Numbered from the stretch's first letter, positions 36,520 to 46,408 are shown. The stretch: DNA of 64,000 bases from JBGLNJ01 sp041300525 (GCA_041300525.1 JBGLNJ010000001.1:3534001-3598000); one strand, 5' to 3'. Notes: generated by a model not told the origin, from the sequence alone. Translations and numbers: made by a program.

Positions 36520-37778
36520 TCACTCCTGATAATACTCCCCATTTCTCAGATGAAAACGCCTCTGGGCCGCAAACAATTCTATTAGACTCCTCGGAGGAGC
36601 AGTACGTGCATTTGGGTTGAAAGAATAATTCAAAGTTGGAGGTGGATCGCTTTTCCTGAACGCGATGGCTGGAGTGAATATCAACAATCCTGTAAGCCAC
36701 TCATATTTTGGATTCGGCCAAATCCGCTCCTGAGTCGCAGCCACTACTCCTTTTACTTGCATAGAGTGATGCCCTAATCGTAGTGTTAAGAGATACGGAT
36801 GTGATCCAAGCTGCTGTTTTTGTTTTTTGTTTAGAGTGTTTCGCAGAGATTTGAGAAACAGCTCATTATGATCCTCCTCAAGAATATACTTCTGAAAGGC
36901 AAATGCGAAACCTACCATAGCTGTGTTTTCTACCTTTACCGATTCGTAGGGCATCAGGGTTTTTGCATCCAGGACAGGTATCGGTTGCCATTCAAGCATT
37001 CCTTGTTTCTTTCGTATCGGTATCGGCCTATGTCCACTTTCGCTTCTTGATATTTCATCTGCCAAACTCACAATCGCTTTTCGAGGCAGAAAAGTGATAG
37101 AATCAAATTCCAGGGGAAAAACAATTTTAACCGCGCGCGATGCCTTTCGCTTTTCCAATAAAGTCCTGAGTTGTTCACTCAGAAGGCTTGTTGCATGAGT
37201 CCATTTATCTAGTGCTGCAAAGCCGGCGGCCATGTACCTGTCTTCGGAATCAAACGGCTTGTCATAGACCCTTGTGTACTGCGCTGCGAGCTGATCAATG
37301 TCAAATCCATGCTGCAGGGCGAATGTTATCAAGGCTCTATCTATGGGGTCTGCTTGGTGCCGCCTTTCGAGAAAAAAGACATCGTTGCACAGGGCACATG
37401 CGATGCCAGTCAGAGTGCCACGCTCGTCACGCAGAGCGGGCAAGAACGACGCTGCGTCCGGCATCTCGCCTGCGAAATGGATGCCTCCGACTCTAATGTC
37501 CAGCGTGGTCAAGACGCCTGTCTTGTCGAGACAGACGACGTCGAGGCGACTCACGTCATCCAGGCAGGTTGCATCGCGGATATCGATGCCTTGAGCCTCA
37601 AGCCTTCTTGCTTCGATCGAAGTCAGGAGGTACCTGAACAGCGCACTATTCTGTAGCAGGACCATGACGACTGCTGCTGCCAGGCACAGCAAAGTCAGAG
37701 CATTTCTGTCGTCTCGGCCCAAGGCAACAAGGAAGGGCGGCAAGAGGAGAACAAGCAGTATGCAGTACTGCCCTCTTA
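36520..37778 (-). pseudogene. P-type cation ATPase, membrane and phosphorylation part, fused to unrelated C-terminus
   Basis: Membrane helices M3-M4 (PPFLVALGRD to LLQNSALFRYLL) precede the phosphorylation motif DKTGVLTT and part of the nucleotide-binding domain (ADPIDRALITFALQHGFDID, DKPFDSEDRYMAAGF). Near 37200 the similarity stops and about 225 residues of an unrelated AT-richer protein follow (SHPYLLTLRLGHHSMQVKGV, NPKYEWLTGLLIFTPA). The hinge and later helices of the ATPase are gone. A frameshift at the six-G run near 37785 separates it from its own actuator domain. Confidence 0.7.
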
Positions 37779-38120
37779 TCAGGGGGGCCGTCTGCGTATC
37801 TCTTGCTCCCAGAGCTGCAGGATTTCTCCGTATTCCGTTTCTGCCCCGGTCGCCACCACGATACCCTTGCCGCTGCCCCTGGTGACCCTGCTCCCTCTGT
37901 ATAGATAGACGGCTTCTTCGCCGACTCGTTTCTCAACCGGCCTCAATTCTCCAGTCAACTCCCACTCGTCAACTTGTAGGCCCCTGGCTTCGACGAGCTC
38001 AAGGTCAGCGGGCACCAGGTCTCCCGCTTGCAGGAGCACCATATCTCCCTTGTGCAAGCGATCCTCAGCAATCTGGGCGGCGCGTCCTCTCTCCAAAGTC
38101 GCCGTGGTACTATCTGGCAT
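37779..38120 (-). pseudogene. P-type cation ATPase, actuator domain fragment
   Basis: 113 residues. LHKGDMVLLQAGDLVPADLE, VDEWELTGELRPVEKRVGEE and TRGSGKGIVVATGAETEYGE form the actuator domain with the TGE dephosphorylation motif. The first two membrane helices are missing upstream. The frame stops just after EIRRRPP, where slipping one base in a run of six cytosines would continue into LIRGQYCILLVLLLPPFLVA of the next fragment. Confidence 0.75.
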
Positions 38121-38419
38121 GTTGTCACGTCCCCAAGACCCAAAAAGCCTCTACCGGCTGCGGCACCTGTCCTCGCCTCCTTTCCGCTCAGAATTGGAAT
38201 GAGGCTCGCCTGAGAGCAAAACAGCTCCTACCCCAAACCCCAGGTAGAAGCTGTCAGCCGTCGGGACGGCGTTGGTGAGCGCGTTGCGCTTGCGCGCAGG
38301 ACACCCTTCAGGGGTGCATCCAACGCCCACTCACTGGCAAGCTTCACACTTGCGCCTGCGTGCAGTGCAGGTGTCGCCTGAATAAACGATACTCCAATCC
38401 GACAAGTGTCAAGAGGCAA
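38121..38419. other. Gap between enolase and the ATPase fragment
   Basis: About 300 bases. A short inverted pair (ACACCCTTCAGGGGTG) is the only structure seen. Codon-like patterns on the minus strand have no match that I recognise. Confidence 0.35.
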
Positions 38420-39703
38420 TTATCGCACGAACGCTTTCCGTCCGGCGTACACCGCCGCGTCGCCCAACTCTTCCTCGATGCGCATCAATTGATTGTACTT
38501 TTCCACGCGCTCGCCACGGCACGGCGCGCCGGTCTTTAGGTGTCCGGTGCTCATCGCCACCGTGAAATCGGCGATAAAGCTATCTACCGTCTCGCCGCTG
38601 CGGTGCGACACCATCGCGCCCCAGCCGGCCTTGCGCGCCATCTCAATCGCGGCGATGGTCTCGCTCAACGTGCCGATCTGGTTGAGCTTGATGAGCACAG
38701 CGTTCGCCACGTTCTGCTCGATGCCCATCGCGATGCGCTGCACATTGGTGACGAACAAATCATCGCCCACCAATTCAATCTTGCCGCCCAGTTTTTGATT
38801 GAGCAGTTTCCAGCCGTCCCAATCATCTTCAGCCAGGCCATCTTCCAACACGACGATGGGATACCTGGTTGCCCAGTCGGCGTACATCTCCACCATCTGC
38901 GCCGACGTGACCTTGCGGCTTTCGGTGCGCAGGTTGTACAACCCGTCCTCGTAAAAGCCGCTCGACGCCGGATCGAGCGCGAGCGCGATCTGCTCGCCAG
39001 GCTTGTAGCCGGCTTTCTCGATGGCCTGCAGAATCAACTCAACCGCTTCCGCGTTCGTCTTGAGCGCGGGAGCAAAGCCGCCTTCGTCGCCCACGCCGGT
39101 CGAGTAGCCCTTGCTCTTGAGCACGCCCTTGAGCGCCTGGTACGCCTCGCTGCCCCAGCGCAGCGCCTCGCGGAAATTCGGCGCGCCGACGGGCGCGATC
39201 ATGAACTCTTGCAAATCCGTGCCCTGCCAGTTGGCGTGGACGCCGCCGTTGAGAATGTTGAACATCGGCACAGGCAAAACTTTGGTCGTCACGCCGCCCA
39301 GGTAGCGGTACAACGGCAGGCCGACCGCATCCGCAGCGGCGCGGGCCACGGCCAGGCTCGCGCCCAGGATGGCATTCGCGCCGAGATTGCTCTTGTTGGG
39401 CGTGCCGTCCGCCGCCAGCATCGCCTTGTCCACGCCGGATTGATCCAGCGCATCCAGTCCGACGATGGCCTGGGCGATCTCCTTGTTGACGTGCTCGACG
39501 GCCTTGAGCACACCCTTGCCGCCGTAACGCGACTTGGTCCCGTCACGCAGTTCCAGCGCCTCGTGGACGCCGGTAGATGCGCCGGATGGAACGGCAGCCC
39601 GTCCCATTGCGCCGCACTCTAGCTCGACCTCAACTTCAACGGTTGGGTTGCCGCGCGAGTCCAGAATCTCGCGCGCTCGTACTTGTATAATCTCTGTTGT
39701 CAT
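38420..39703 (-). CDS. eno: Enolase
   Basis: 427 residues. It has the typical start VRAREILDSRGNPTVEVEVE, the VPSGASTG loop, metal-binding and catalytic segments VGDEGGFAP, ALDPASS, LEDGLAEDDW and VGDDLFVTN, and the signature LIKLNQIGTLSETIAAIEMA with SHRSGET. It converts 2-phosphoglycerate to phosphoenolpyruvate. ATG 39703 follows AGGAGG and sits 11 bases after the stop of the upstream gene, so it may be transcribed with the DUF6062 operon. Confidence 0.96.
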   Translation of the reverse strand: MTTEIIQVRAREILDSRGNPTVEVEVELECGAMGRAAVPSGASTGVHEALELRDGTKSRYGGKGVLKAVEHVNKEIAQAIVGLDALDQSGVDKAMLAADGTPNKSNLGANAILGASLAVARAAADAVGLPLYRYLGGVTTKVLPVPMFNILNGGVHANWQGTDLQEFMIAPVGAPNFREALRWGSEAYQALKGVLKSKGYSTGVGDEGGFAPALKTNAEAVELILQAIEKAGYKPGEQIALALDPASSGFYEDGLYNLRTESRKVTSAQMVEMYADWATRYPIVVLEDGLAEDDWDGWKLLNQKLGGKIELVGDDLFVTNVQRIAMGIEQNVANAVLIKLNQIGTLSETIAAIEMARKAGWGAMVSHRSGETVDSFIADFTVAMSTGHLKTGAPCRGERVEKYNQLMRIEEELGDAAVYAGRKAFVR

Positions 39704-39714
39704 ATCATTGCCTC

Positions 39715-40329
39715 CTAGATTTGAACGCACTCTCGCGTTTGGGATTCGGTTTGGGATCCTGTCTGGGATTCCGATGGCGCAACTGCTTTTGCGCCATCGG
39801 ATAAAGTTGGCGCTGCCCCATTTCTAAGTGTGGACATCAAGGCCAATGTCAATTCAATCAACCTATCCAGAGATGGATCAAGCGCCTGAGCCAGGCGCGG
39901 GTCAACGTCACCGTAGCGGTTGAGTTTGTCGGAACGCGCGTCCACGAGATTGGCCCAACGCTCGCTCATCTCGGCCGTAATAGTCGCTTCGGGGCTGTCG
40001 TCAACTGGCTGCAAGTCAAACTTGCGCGCCAGTTCCGCAATCTGCTTCAGTGCCGCCGCGATGTGCCGGCGGGCAACCGCTCGACGTTCAGGCGGCAAAC
40101 GCAACTTGCGACGGTAGAGGATGCCGCTTTCCTCAGCGCCTTGCAGCCACTCGTCGGCCTGGCGCAAGTCTTGTTCCAGCAAGCGCAGCACGATGGCAAG
40201 CGACGCGCGCTGTGGCACGCTGAACAAATCGTCCATCATCGCACCGACTTGCGCCGCAACCTCTGCCTCGCGCGCCGTCTCACCCGCAACCGTGCCCTCA
40301 AACGTTGCCGCTTTATTTTGCGTGTCCAT
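39715..40329 (-). CDS. Hypothetical helical protein of the DUF6062 operon
   Basis: 204 residues, almost all helical and highly charged. Segments MDDLFSVPQRASLAIVLRLL and ERRAVARRHIAAALKQIAEL suggest a coiled or four-helix fold. No domain recognised. It overlaps the end of the DUF6062 gene by 17 bases, so translation may be coupled. Confidence 0.65.
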   Translation of the reverse strand: MDTQNKAATFEGTVAGETAREAEVAAQVGAMMDDLFSVPQRASLAIVLRLLEQDLRQADEWLQGAEESGILYRRKLRLPPERRAVARRHIAAALKQIAELARKFDLQPVDDSPEATITAEMSERWANLVDARSDKLNRYGDVDPRLAQALDPSLDRLIELTLALMSTLRNGAAPTLSDGAKAVAPSESQTGSQTESQTRECVQI

Positions 40330-41104
40330 CACAACCGTCCAGTCCACCAAAGAATCGTGATGCCCAGTAAGGCGAATGCTTTTCGTTTTCCGTCATCACT
40401 TCGTGGCGATATTGCCAGGCGCGTTTGCGGCCATATTCACTCAGATTTGTGACCAGCTCCGACAACCGCTTGGCGGCGTCATCTGCCAGGAAGCGCGCTA
40501 CCTCCGGGTCAGACCGGGCGGCTCGCTCCAATGCTTGTCGCAAGTGCGTCAGGCACAGCCCATCCGATGCGGCGTACTTGTTGCGAAAGCCCATGTCGGC
40601 GCAGCCCTGTACCAGCCACTCGATATCGTTTTGCTCCGTCGTCCTGGCGTGGAAACAGACCCGACATTCTTCACTGGGCACAAGATCATCCATCTGTGGG
40701 GCCGAACGCGAAGGCGAAGGGCGCCTCAGCCATGCGCGCAGTCTGACCCATCCACGTTGCCACCAATGCCTGCGCTCGGGCGCGCTGACAGGCAGGCTCG
40801 CTTCAAAACCAAGCAGCCCATCCACAATGAGACGGGTCAAATGTTCGTAGATGATGCTGATGCCCAGCCCATCGCCGAACTGGTCAACTTCAGTGTGATA
40901 GACTTGCCAGGTGTGTTCCGCGCAAAAGCCCAGGCCGCGTACCAGGTGAAGCCGCGTAGTAAAGTCGTTGACGTTTTCCCACAGCAGGTGAAGAATATAT
41001 CGGTCGGCTGTCGTCTGCTTCACGCGGCAAATCGGGCAGCCTGGCTGGCGGAGCGCTCCCATGAGTTCCAGTGTGACAACGCCCAGCAGGCTTCTCTTGC
41101 TCAT
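40313..41104 (-). CDS. DUF6062-like Cys-rich protein, second copy
   Basis: 263 residues. Cysteine motifs pair up as PGCPICRVK, FCAEHTW, ECRVCFHAR and GLCLTHLRQAL, the layout CPxC ... CxxH repeated twice, probably binding two zinc ions. It is paralogous to the gene directly upstream and overlaps it by four bases. Function unknown. Confidence 0.75.
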   Translation of the reverse strand: MSKRSLLGVVTLELMGALRQPGCPICRVKQTTADRYILHLLWENVNDFTTRLHLVRGLGFCAEHTWQVYHTEVDQFGDGLGISIIYEHLTRLIVDGLLGFEASLPVSAPERRHWWQRGWVRLRAWLRRPSPSRSAPQMDDLVPSEECRVCFHARTTEQNDIEWLVQGCADMGFRNKYAASDGLCLTHLRQALERAARSDPEVARFLADDAAKRLSELVTNLSEYGRKRAWQYRHEVMTENEKHSPYWASRFFGGLDGCDGHAK

Positions 41105-41775
41105 CGCACGTCACGTTCCCCCGATACAACCCCGATGGCTCGCGTCCAACTATCGCCTTCTTTGCCAAACCCTTCGTCTCGGAAACGATAATCGTTCTTG
41201 CGGATGAACTCGGCCAGGTCGTCGCGCAGTTCAGACAGCTTGCGCTGCTCGAGGGCTACCAACTGCGACAGGGCTTGAGCCTCGTCAACCAGTTCCAACG
41301 CGCGCGAAAAATGCGGCAGGCACAATCCCGCCGAGCCGGCCAGCGCCGCTGCCAGTTCTTCATCGCCGATATGCTGAAGTAGCGTGTCGAGCATAAAGTC
41401 TTCCATCGTTCGGCGATGCGCGCAGACCGGACATTCGGCGGTGGGCTGCAGACGCTTGAGCAACTCTTGCGCGCTTTGGCGGGCATTGCGTCCGTTAGGC
41501 CAAGTCTCGGTCAAATCCAACACGGTTTCGATGACATCGCGCTGCAGAATGGCAATGCCCAATCCTGCTCCACGAACGTCCAGCATCCACCAGGCGTGCT
41601 CATTGCAGTAGCCGCGCGACTTGCGAATTTCGTCTCGGACGCCAGGATCGTTCACGTACTCGTACAAGATGCCGTCCACGTAATGCCGGGCCAGCTCGAG
41701 CGAGATGCGGCACACGGGACAGCCTGGCTTGCTGCAAGCCTTCATCAAGTCAAAGTATCTTGTGTCCTTCTGCAT
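41101..41775 (-). CDS. DUF6062-like Cys-rich protein, first copy
   Basis: 224 residues with the same pattern as its neighbour: PGCPVCRIS, YCNEHAWWML, ECPVCAHRR and GLCLPHFSRAL. Length and spacing fit a compact two-site zinc protein. First gene of a four-gene cluster (two DUF6062, a helical protein, enolase). It diverges from potB across a 181-base gap that contains a 17-base hairpin (GGCACGC-TTC-GCGTGCC at 41913-41929). Confidence 0.75.
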   Translation of the reverse strand: MQKDTRYFDLMKACSKPGCPVCRISLELARHYVDGILYEYVNDPGVRDEIRKSRGYCNEHAWWMLDVRGAGLGIAILQRDVIETVLDLTETWPNGRNARQSAQELLKRLQPTAECPVCAHRRTMEDFMLDTLLQHIGDEELAAALAGSAGLCLPHFSRALELVDEAQALSQLVALEQRKLSELRDDLAEFIRKNDYRFRDEGFGKEGDSWTRAIGVVSGERDVR

Positions 41776-41956
41776 CGCCTACACCAGATAACAAAAAAGC
41801 TTCTACCCGCAATCCTCCACGCCGGATCCGACGGCATACTTTGGCGGACAAACCGACGTTTACGTGACCTGGCTGCCAGAGAGCGCACAGGTGCTGGTAG
41901 AATAAAAGTAGGGCACGCTTCGCGTGCCATCTTGCCCCACAGGTTGGAGTTGTCCC

Positions 41957-42841
41957 ATGTTCAAAACCATCCGAGAACATCCCAGCCTCCAAGGTCTCAT
42001 CCTGATCTCGCCGACCATGTTCTGGCTGATCGTGTTCCTGCTCATCCCGCTCGTCCTCATCGTAATCATCAGCTTTGGCGTGCGGGGGAGTTACGGGAAC
42101 GTCGAATACACCTTCAATCTCACCAACTATGCTCGCCTGTTTGACCCCGAGTACGCCAGCATCTTGTGGGATTCGGCGTGGATTGCGCTGCTGACGACCC
42201 TCATCACTTTGGTGGCCGGCTATCCGTTGGCGTACTATATCGCGCGCGCCATTCCGATCCGCCGGTCGCTTCTGATATTTCTGATCCTCGTCCCGTTTTG
42301 GACGAACTTTCTCATCCGCGTCTATGCCTGGATGATCATTCTGCGCGGCGAAGGCGTGCTGAACGCGGTGATGACCAGCTTGGGTCTGATGCGCGGGCCG
42401 GGGCAATGGCTGTTCGAGCAGGTTCAACTCTACACGCCCGGCGCAGTGCTGGTGGCAATGGTGTACGAGTTCATGCCGTTCATGATTTTGCCGCTGTACG
42501 CCTCGCTGGAAAAACTCGACCCGGCGCTGCTGGAAGCGGCTGCCGATCTGGGCGCGCGCCCCTGGCGCACATTCCTGCGCGTGACGCTGCCGCTCTCGGT
42601 GCCCGGCATCATCGCCGGTTCCATCCAGGTGTTTATCCCGGCGATGGGCATGTTCGTCGTGCCGGACTTGATGGGCGGGGCCAAGACGGTGCTCGTGGGC
42701 AATCTCATCCGCAACCAATTCTTGACGGCGCGGGATTGGCCGTTCGGCTCGGCAGCCTCGATGGTGTTGATGGCGCTGACGCTGGCGTTGACGCTGGTTT
42801 ATACGCGCTTCTTTGGCTTTGGCAAGGAGTTGGTGCAATGA
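41957..42841 (+). CDS. potB: Spermidine/putrescine ABC transporter permease
   Basis: 294 residues with six membrane helices. The EAA loop that contacts the ATPase is ALLEAAADLGARPWRTFLRV, TLPLSVPGIIAG. Overall match is to PotB (LIRVYAWMIILRGEGVLNAV). ATG 41957 is preceded by a purine-rich site. It overlaps potC by four bases (ATGA). The ATPase gene potA is not in the window. Confidence 0.92.
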   Translation: MFKTIREHPSLQGLILISPTMFWLIVFLLIPLVLIVIISFGVRGSYGNVEYTFNLTNYARLFDPEYASILWDSAWIALLTTLITLVAGYPLAYYIARAIPIRRSLLIFLILVPFWTNFLIRVYAWMIILRGEGVLNAVMTSLGLMRGPGQWLFEQVQLYTPGAVLVAMVYEFMPFMILPLYASLEKLDPALLEAAADLGARPWRTFLRVTLPLSVPGIIAGSIQVFIPAMGMFVVPDLMGGAKTVLVGNLIRNQFLTARDWPFGSAASMVLMALTLALTLVYTRFFGFGKELVQ

Positions 42842-43620
42842 ACGAACGCGCCCGGCCCGGTAAAGGTCTCACGGTGTACGCCATCGCCGCCTACCTGTAT
42901 CTTTACTTGCCCATCTTTTTCCTGGTGCTGTTTTCGTTCAACACGTCCAAGTTCAGCGTCAAGATGGAGGGGCTGACGCTCAAGTGGTACGGCGACTTGT
43001 TCAGAGACCGTGCCATCTGGGATGCAACGCGCAACACGCTCATTGTCGCTGTCACCTCGACGGCGGTCTCGACCATTATCGGGACGGCGGCGGCGCTGGC
43101 GCTGCACCGATATCAATTTCGCGGCAAGGGCTTTTCCGAAGCGACGCTCTACATCCCCGTCATCATCCCCGAAGTCGTGATGGGAATTGCGTTGCTGGCA
43201 TTCTTTGGCCAGGCCGGGCTTTCGCTGGGCCTGCCCACCATCATCATCGCGCACATCGCCTTCTGCATCCCTTTTGTGACGTTGACGGTGCGCGCGCGAC
43301 TGCAAGGCATGGATCGTTCCGTGGAGGAAGCGGCGATGGACTTGGGCGCGAACGAGGTCATCACGTTCTGGCGCGTCACGCTGCCCATGATTATGCCGGG
43401 AGTGCTCGCTGGGGCGCTGCTGGCGTTCACGCTCTCGCTCGACGACTATGTCATCACGCTGTTCACCTCCGGCCCCGGTTCGACGACGCTGCCGCTGCGC
43501 GTGTTTTCCATGTTGAAGCAAGCCGTGACGCCCAAAGTCAATGCGCTTTCGTCGCTGTGGATTCTGGTGATTTTCGTCGTCCTGCTGCTCTCGCAACGAC
43601 TCCAGTCACGCAAAACGTAA
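42838..43620 (+). CDS. potC: Spermidine/putrescine ABC transporter permease
   Basis: 260 residues with six helices and the EAA loop SVEEAAMDLGANEVITFWRV. The pattern SLDDYVITLFTSGPGSTTLP is typical of PotC. Translationally coupled to potB. Confidence 0.93.
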   Translation: MNERARPGKGLTVYAIAAYLYLYLPIFFLVLFSFNTSKFSVKMEGLTLKWYGDLFRDRAIWDATRNTLIVAVTSTAVSTIIGTAAALALHRYQFRGKGFSEATLYIPVIIPEVVMGIALLAFFGQAGLSLGLPTIIIAHIAFCIPFVTLTVRARLQGMDRSVEEAAMDLGANEVITFWRVTLPMIMPGVLAGALLAFTLSLDDYVITLFTSGPGSTTLPLRVFSMLKQAVTPKVNALSSLWILVIFVVLLLSQRLQSRKT

Positions 43621-43773
43621 CGGGATTGTAGATTGGACGAGATCATTCCGACAATCTAAAATCAAAAATCAGAAATCTAAAATTGAAGGAGGTGATGCCA
43701 AGACCACCAGCTTGCCCGATTACGCGACCATACAATTATCCGACGACTAGACTATTTTCGAGGAGGAGATACG

Positions 43774-45027
43774 ATGCGAAAGCCAACTAACCTTTACCTG
43801 TTCACCGTGACACTTTTTACAGTGGCGAGCATCTTGCTTGCCGCATGCGCCGCTCCGGCAACGCCCGCGCCCACGCCTGTGCCGCCCACAGCCCCGCCGC
43901 CGACGCCCGTGCCGCCGACCGTTGCCCCGACGGTTGCGCCGACCAAGTCGGCAGCCACCGCTGCGCCGACAATGCCGCCAACCGTCGCACCAACCGCCAC
44001 ATCAACACCCAAACCGACCGCCGCGCCGCCTGTGGTCACATCCAAGCAGCTCAATATTTATGCCTGGTCGGAATACATCCCGCAAGAGTTGCTCGACGCT
44101 TTTGCCAAAGAGTACAAGATCAAGGTCAATTACGATACGTATGCGTCCAACGAAGAACTGCTCGCCAAGCTTCAGGCCGGCAAGACGGACTATGACGTAA
44201 TCATCCCCAGCGACTATACCGTCGGCATCATGGCCGCGCAAAACATGCTGGAGCCGATTGACCTGGACCACATTCCCAACTTTGTCAACGTGGACGACAC
44301 GTTCAAGAATCCATCTTACGATCCGGGCAACAAGTACAGCGTGCCCTACCAGTGGGGCAGCGTCGCCATCGCGGTGAACACGGCCAAAGTCACCAAACCC
44401 ATCGCCAAGTATGCCGACCTGTGGGACCCGGCGTTCAAGGGCAAGCTCGTCGTGCTCGACGACGAGCGCGAGATATTGGGCATGACGCTGCTCGTGCTGG
44501 GCTACGACAAGAACTCGACCGACCCGGCGCAACTGGAAGCGGCCAAGCAAAAGCTCATCGCGCTCAAGCCCAACATCAAGCTCTACGACAGCGATAGCCC
44601 CAAGACTGCGCTGCTTTCAGGCGAAGCCGTCGCAGGCGTCGTATGGAACGGCGAAGCGTCACTGGCGCACCAGGAAAACCCAAAGATCACCTACGTCCTG
44701 CCCGAAGAAGGCATGGGGGTGTGGTACGATAACATGGCGATTCCCAAGGGCGCGCCTCACAAGGACGCGGCGACGGCGTTCATCAATTTCGTCCTGCGCC
44801 CGGACATGAGCATTCTGATCATCAAAGGGTTCCCGTATTCCAGCGTCAACAAGGCCGCGCTCGAATTGCTCAAGACGCAAGATCCGGCTGCTTACAAGCA
44901 ATACATGGATTTTCCGGCTACCAACCCGCCCGCCGACGCGATCAAGAAAGGCCACATCATCTTAGATGTGGGTGATGCAACCAAGCTATGGGACAAGGTT
45001 TGGACGGAAGTCAAGGGAAGCAAATAG
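43774..45027 (+). CDS. potD: Spermidine/putrescine-binding lipoprotein
   Basis: 417 residues. A lipobox LLAACA is followed by a Pro/Thr/Ala linker of about 60 residues, then the PotD fold: LNIYAWSEYIPQELLDAFAK, YDVIIPSDYTVGIMAAQNML and VPYQWGSVAIAVNT. It captures polyamines outside the membrane and delivers them to PotBC. RBS GAGGAGG lies before ATG 43774. Confidence 0.92.
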   Translation: MRKPTNLYLFTVTLFTVASILLAACAAPATPAPTPVPPTAPPPTPVPPTVAPTVAPTKSAATAAPTMPPTVAPTATSTPKPTAAPPVVTSKQLNIYAWSEYIPQELLDAFAKEYKIKVNYDTYASNEELLAKLQAGKTDYDVIIPSDYTVGIMAAQNMLEPIDLDHIPNFVNVDDTFKNPSYDPGNKYSVPYQWGSVAIAVNTAKVTKPIAKYADLWDPAFKGKLVVLDDEREILGMTLLVLGYDKNSTDPAQLEAAKQKLIALKPNIKLYDSDSPKTALLSGEAVAGVVWNGEASLAHQENPKITYVLPEEGMGVWYDNMAIPKGAPHKDAATAFINFVLRPDMSILIIKGFPYSSVNKAALELLKTQDPAAYKQYMDFPATNPPADAIKKGHIILDVGDATKLWDKVWTEVKGSK

Positions 45028-45069
45028 AATGTCCATTGCACAGCGCACCAACACGATAGGAGATGCCCC

Positions 45070-46275
45070 ATGAAAGTCCTACTCATCGGCGTGGGCGGCG
45101 TGGGCGAAGCCATCGCCATCACCGCCAAGAACCAGCCCTGGATGCAGCAGATGGTCCTGGCCGATTACAACCTGAAGCGCGCGAAACAAGTCCAAAAGAA
45201 AGTCGGCAGCCGCAAGAGGTTTCCCGTCGAGCAGGTGGACGCCGGCGACAAGAAGCAGATGATAGCCCTGGCAAAGCAATACGGCGTGGGCCTGATCATG
45301 AATGCCGTGGACCCTGTGTTCAACGAGAATATCTTTGACGCGGCGTATGCCTCCGGCTGCCACTATATGGATATGGCAATGACGCTCTCGTCCCCTCACC
45401 CGACCGACCCCTTCCGGCAGTGCGGGGTCAAGCTGGGCGATTACCAGTTCGAGCGCGCGGCCAAATGGGAAAAGAAAGGGCTGCTGGCGCTGGTGGGAAT
45501 GGGCGTGGAGCCGGGGCTTGCGGACGTGTTTGCCCGGTACGCGGCCAAGCACCTGTTCGATGAGATTGACGAGATCGGCGTCCGCGATGGCGCAAACCTG
45601 CAAGTACGCGGCTATGCCTTTGCGCCCACCTTTTCCATCTGGACGACGATTGAGGAATGTCTCAACCCGCCGGTGATTTGGGAAAAGGACAAGGGCTGGT
45701 TCACCACCGAGACGTTCTCCGAGCCAGAAGTGTTCGAGTTTCCCGAAGGGATCGGCCCGGTCGAGTGCGTCAACGTGGAGCACGAAGAAGTCCTGCTCGT
45801 CCCGCGTTGGGTCAACTGCAAGCGCGTCACATTCAAGTACGGCCTGGGCGACGAGTTCATCGGCGTGCTCAAGACGATCAAAATGCTCGGCCTGGACAAC
45901 AAGGATCCGGTCAACGTCAAAGGCGTCCAGGTCGCGCCGCGCGATGTGGTGGCGGCGTGCCTGCCCGATCCCGCGCACCTGGGCGACAAGATGTCCGGCA
46001 AGACGTGCGCCGGGACCTGGGTCAAGGGAACGAAAGACAGCAAGCCGCGCCAGGTGTACCTGTATCAAGTCGCCGACAACGAAACGTGCATGAAGAAATA
46101 CGGCGTGCAGGCTGTCGTCTGGCAAACGGCCGTCAACCCGGTGATTGCGATGGAACTGTTAGAGACCGGCGTGTGGCAGGGCAAAGGCGTGCTGGGGCCG
46201 GAAGCCTTCGACCCCGATCCGTTCATGGAAAGAATGGCCGGGTACGACTTTCCTTACGGCATCAAAGAAATGTGA
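45070..46275 (+). CDS. Saccharopine dehydrogenase-like enzyme, possibly carboxynorspermidine synthase
   Basis: 401 residues. An N-terminal NAD(P) motif VLLIGVGGVGEAIAITAKN is followed by GVGLIMNAVDPVFNENIFDA and GVEPGLADVFARYAAKHLFD. The family includes lysine-pathway saccharopine reductases and carboxynorspermidine synthases of about 400 residues. Because it follows potD by 42 bases and no lysine genes are near, a polyamine role is favoured. This is inferred from context. Confidence 0.75.
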   Translation: MKVLLIGVGGVGEAIAITAKNQPWMQQMVLADYNLKRAKQVQKKVGSRKRFPVEQVDAGDKKQMIALAKQYGVGLIMNAVDPVFNENIFDAAYASGCHYMDMAMTLSSPHPTDPFRQCGVKLGDYQFERAAKWEKKGLLALVGMGVEPGLADVFARYAAKHLFDEIDEIGVRDGANLQVRGYAFAPTFSIWTTIEECLNPPVIWEKDKGWFTTETFSEPEVFEFPEGIGPVECVNVEHEEVLLVPRWVNCKRVTFKYGLGDEFIGVLKTIKMLGLDNKDPVNVKGVQVAPRDVVAACLPDPAHLGDKMSGKTCAGTWVKGTKDSKPRQVYLYQVADNETCMKKYGVQAVVWQTAVNPVIAMELLETGVWQGKGVLGPEAFDPDPFMERMAGYDFPYGIKEM

Positions 46276-46317
46276 CGAACGACCAAGGACGAACGACGAA
46301 ATAACCTTCTGTCTCTG

Positions 46318-46408
46318 GCAGTCTGTCGGAGAACCTTGTAGTTTAGGGCCTTGTGCCCGTCAGATGCCAACGCCCACAAGGGGCTAGGCTACCTCTCCGA
46401 CAGGCTGC
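46318..46408. repeat. MITE-like element with 15-base terminal inverted repeats, copy 1
   Basis: Ends GCAGTCTGTCGGAGA and TCTCCGACAGGCTGC are inverted repeats with one mismatch. The interior contains TAGGGCCTTGTGCCCGTC and CACAAGGGGCTAGGCTACC, both shared in near-identical form with copy 2 at 60178-60259. It is about 91 bases and encodes nothing. It lies right where the LacI gene loses its start. Confidence 0.8.

Noticed and set aside
38228..38419. Attachment-site or integron-like repeat near enolase
   Set aside because: Only a short ACACCC/GGGGTG pair is present; no integrase and no matching second site.
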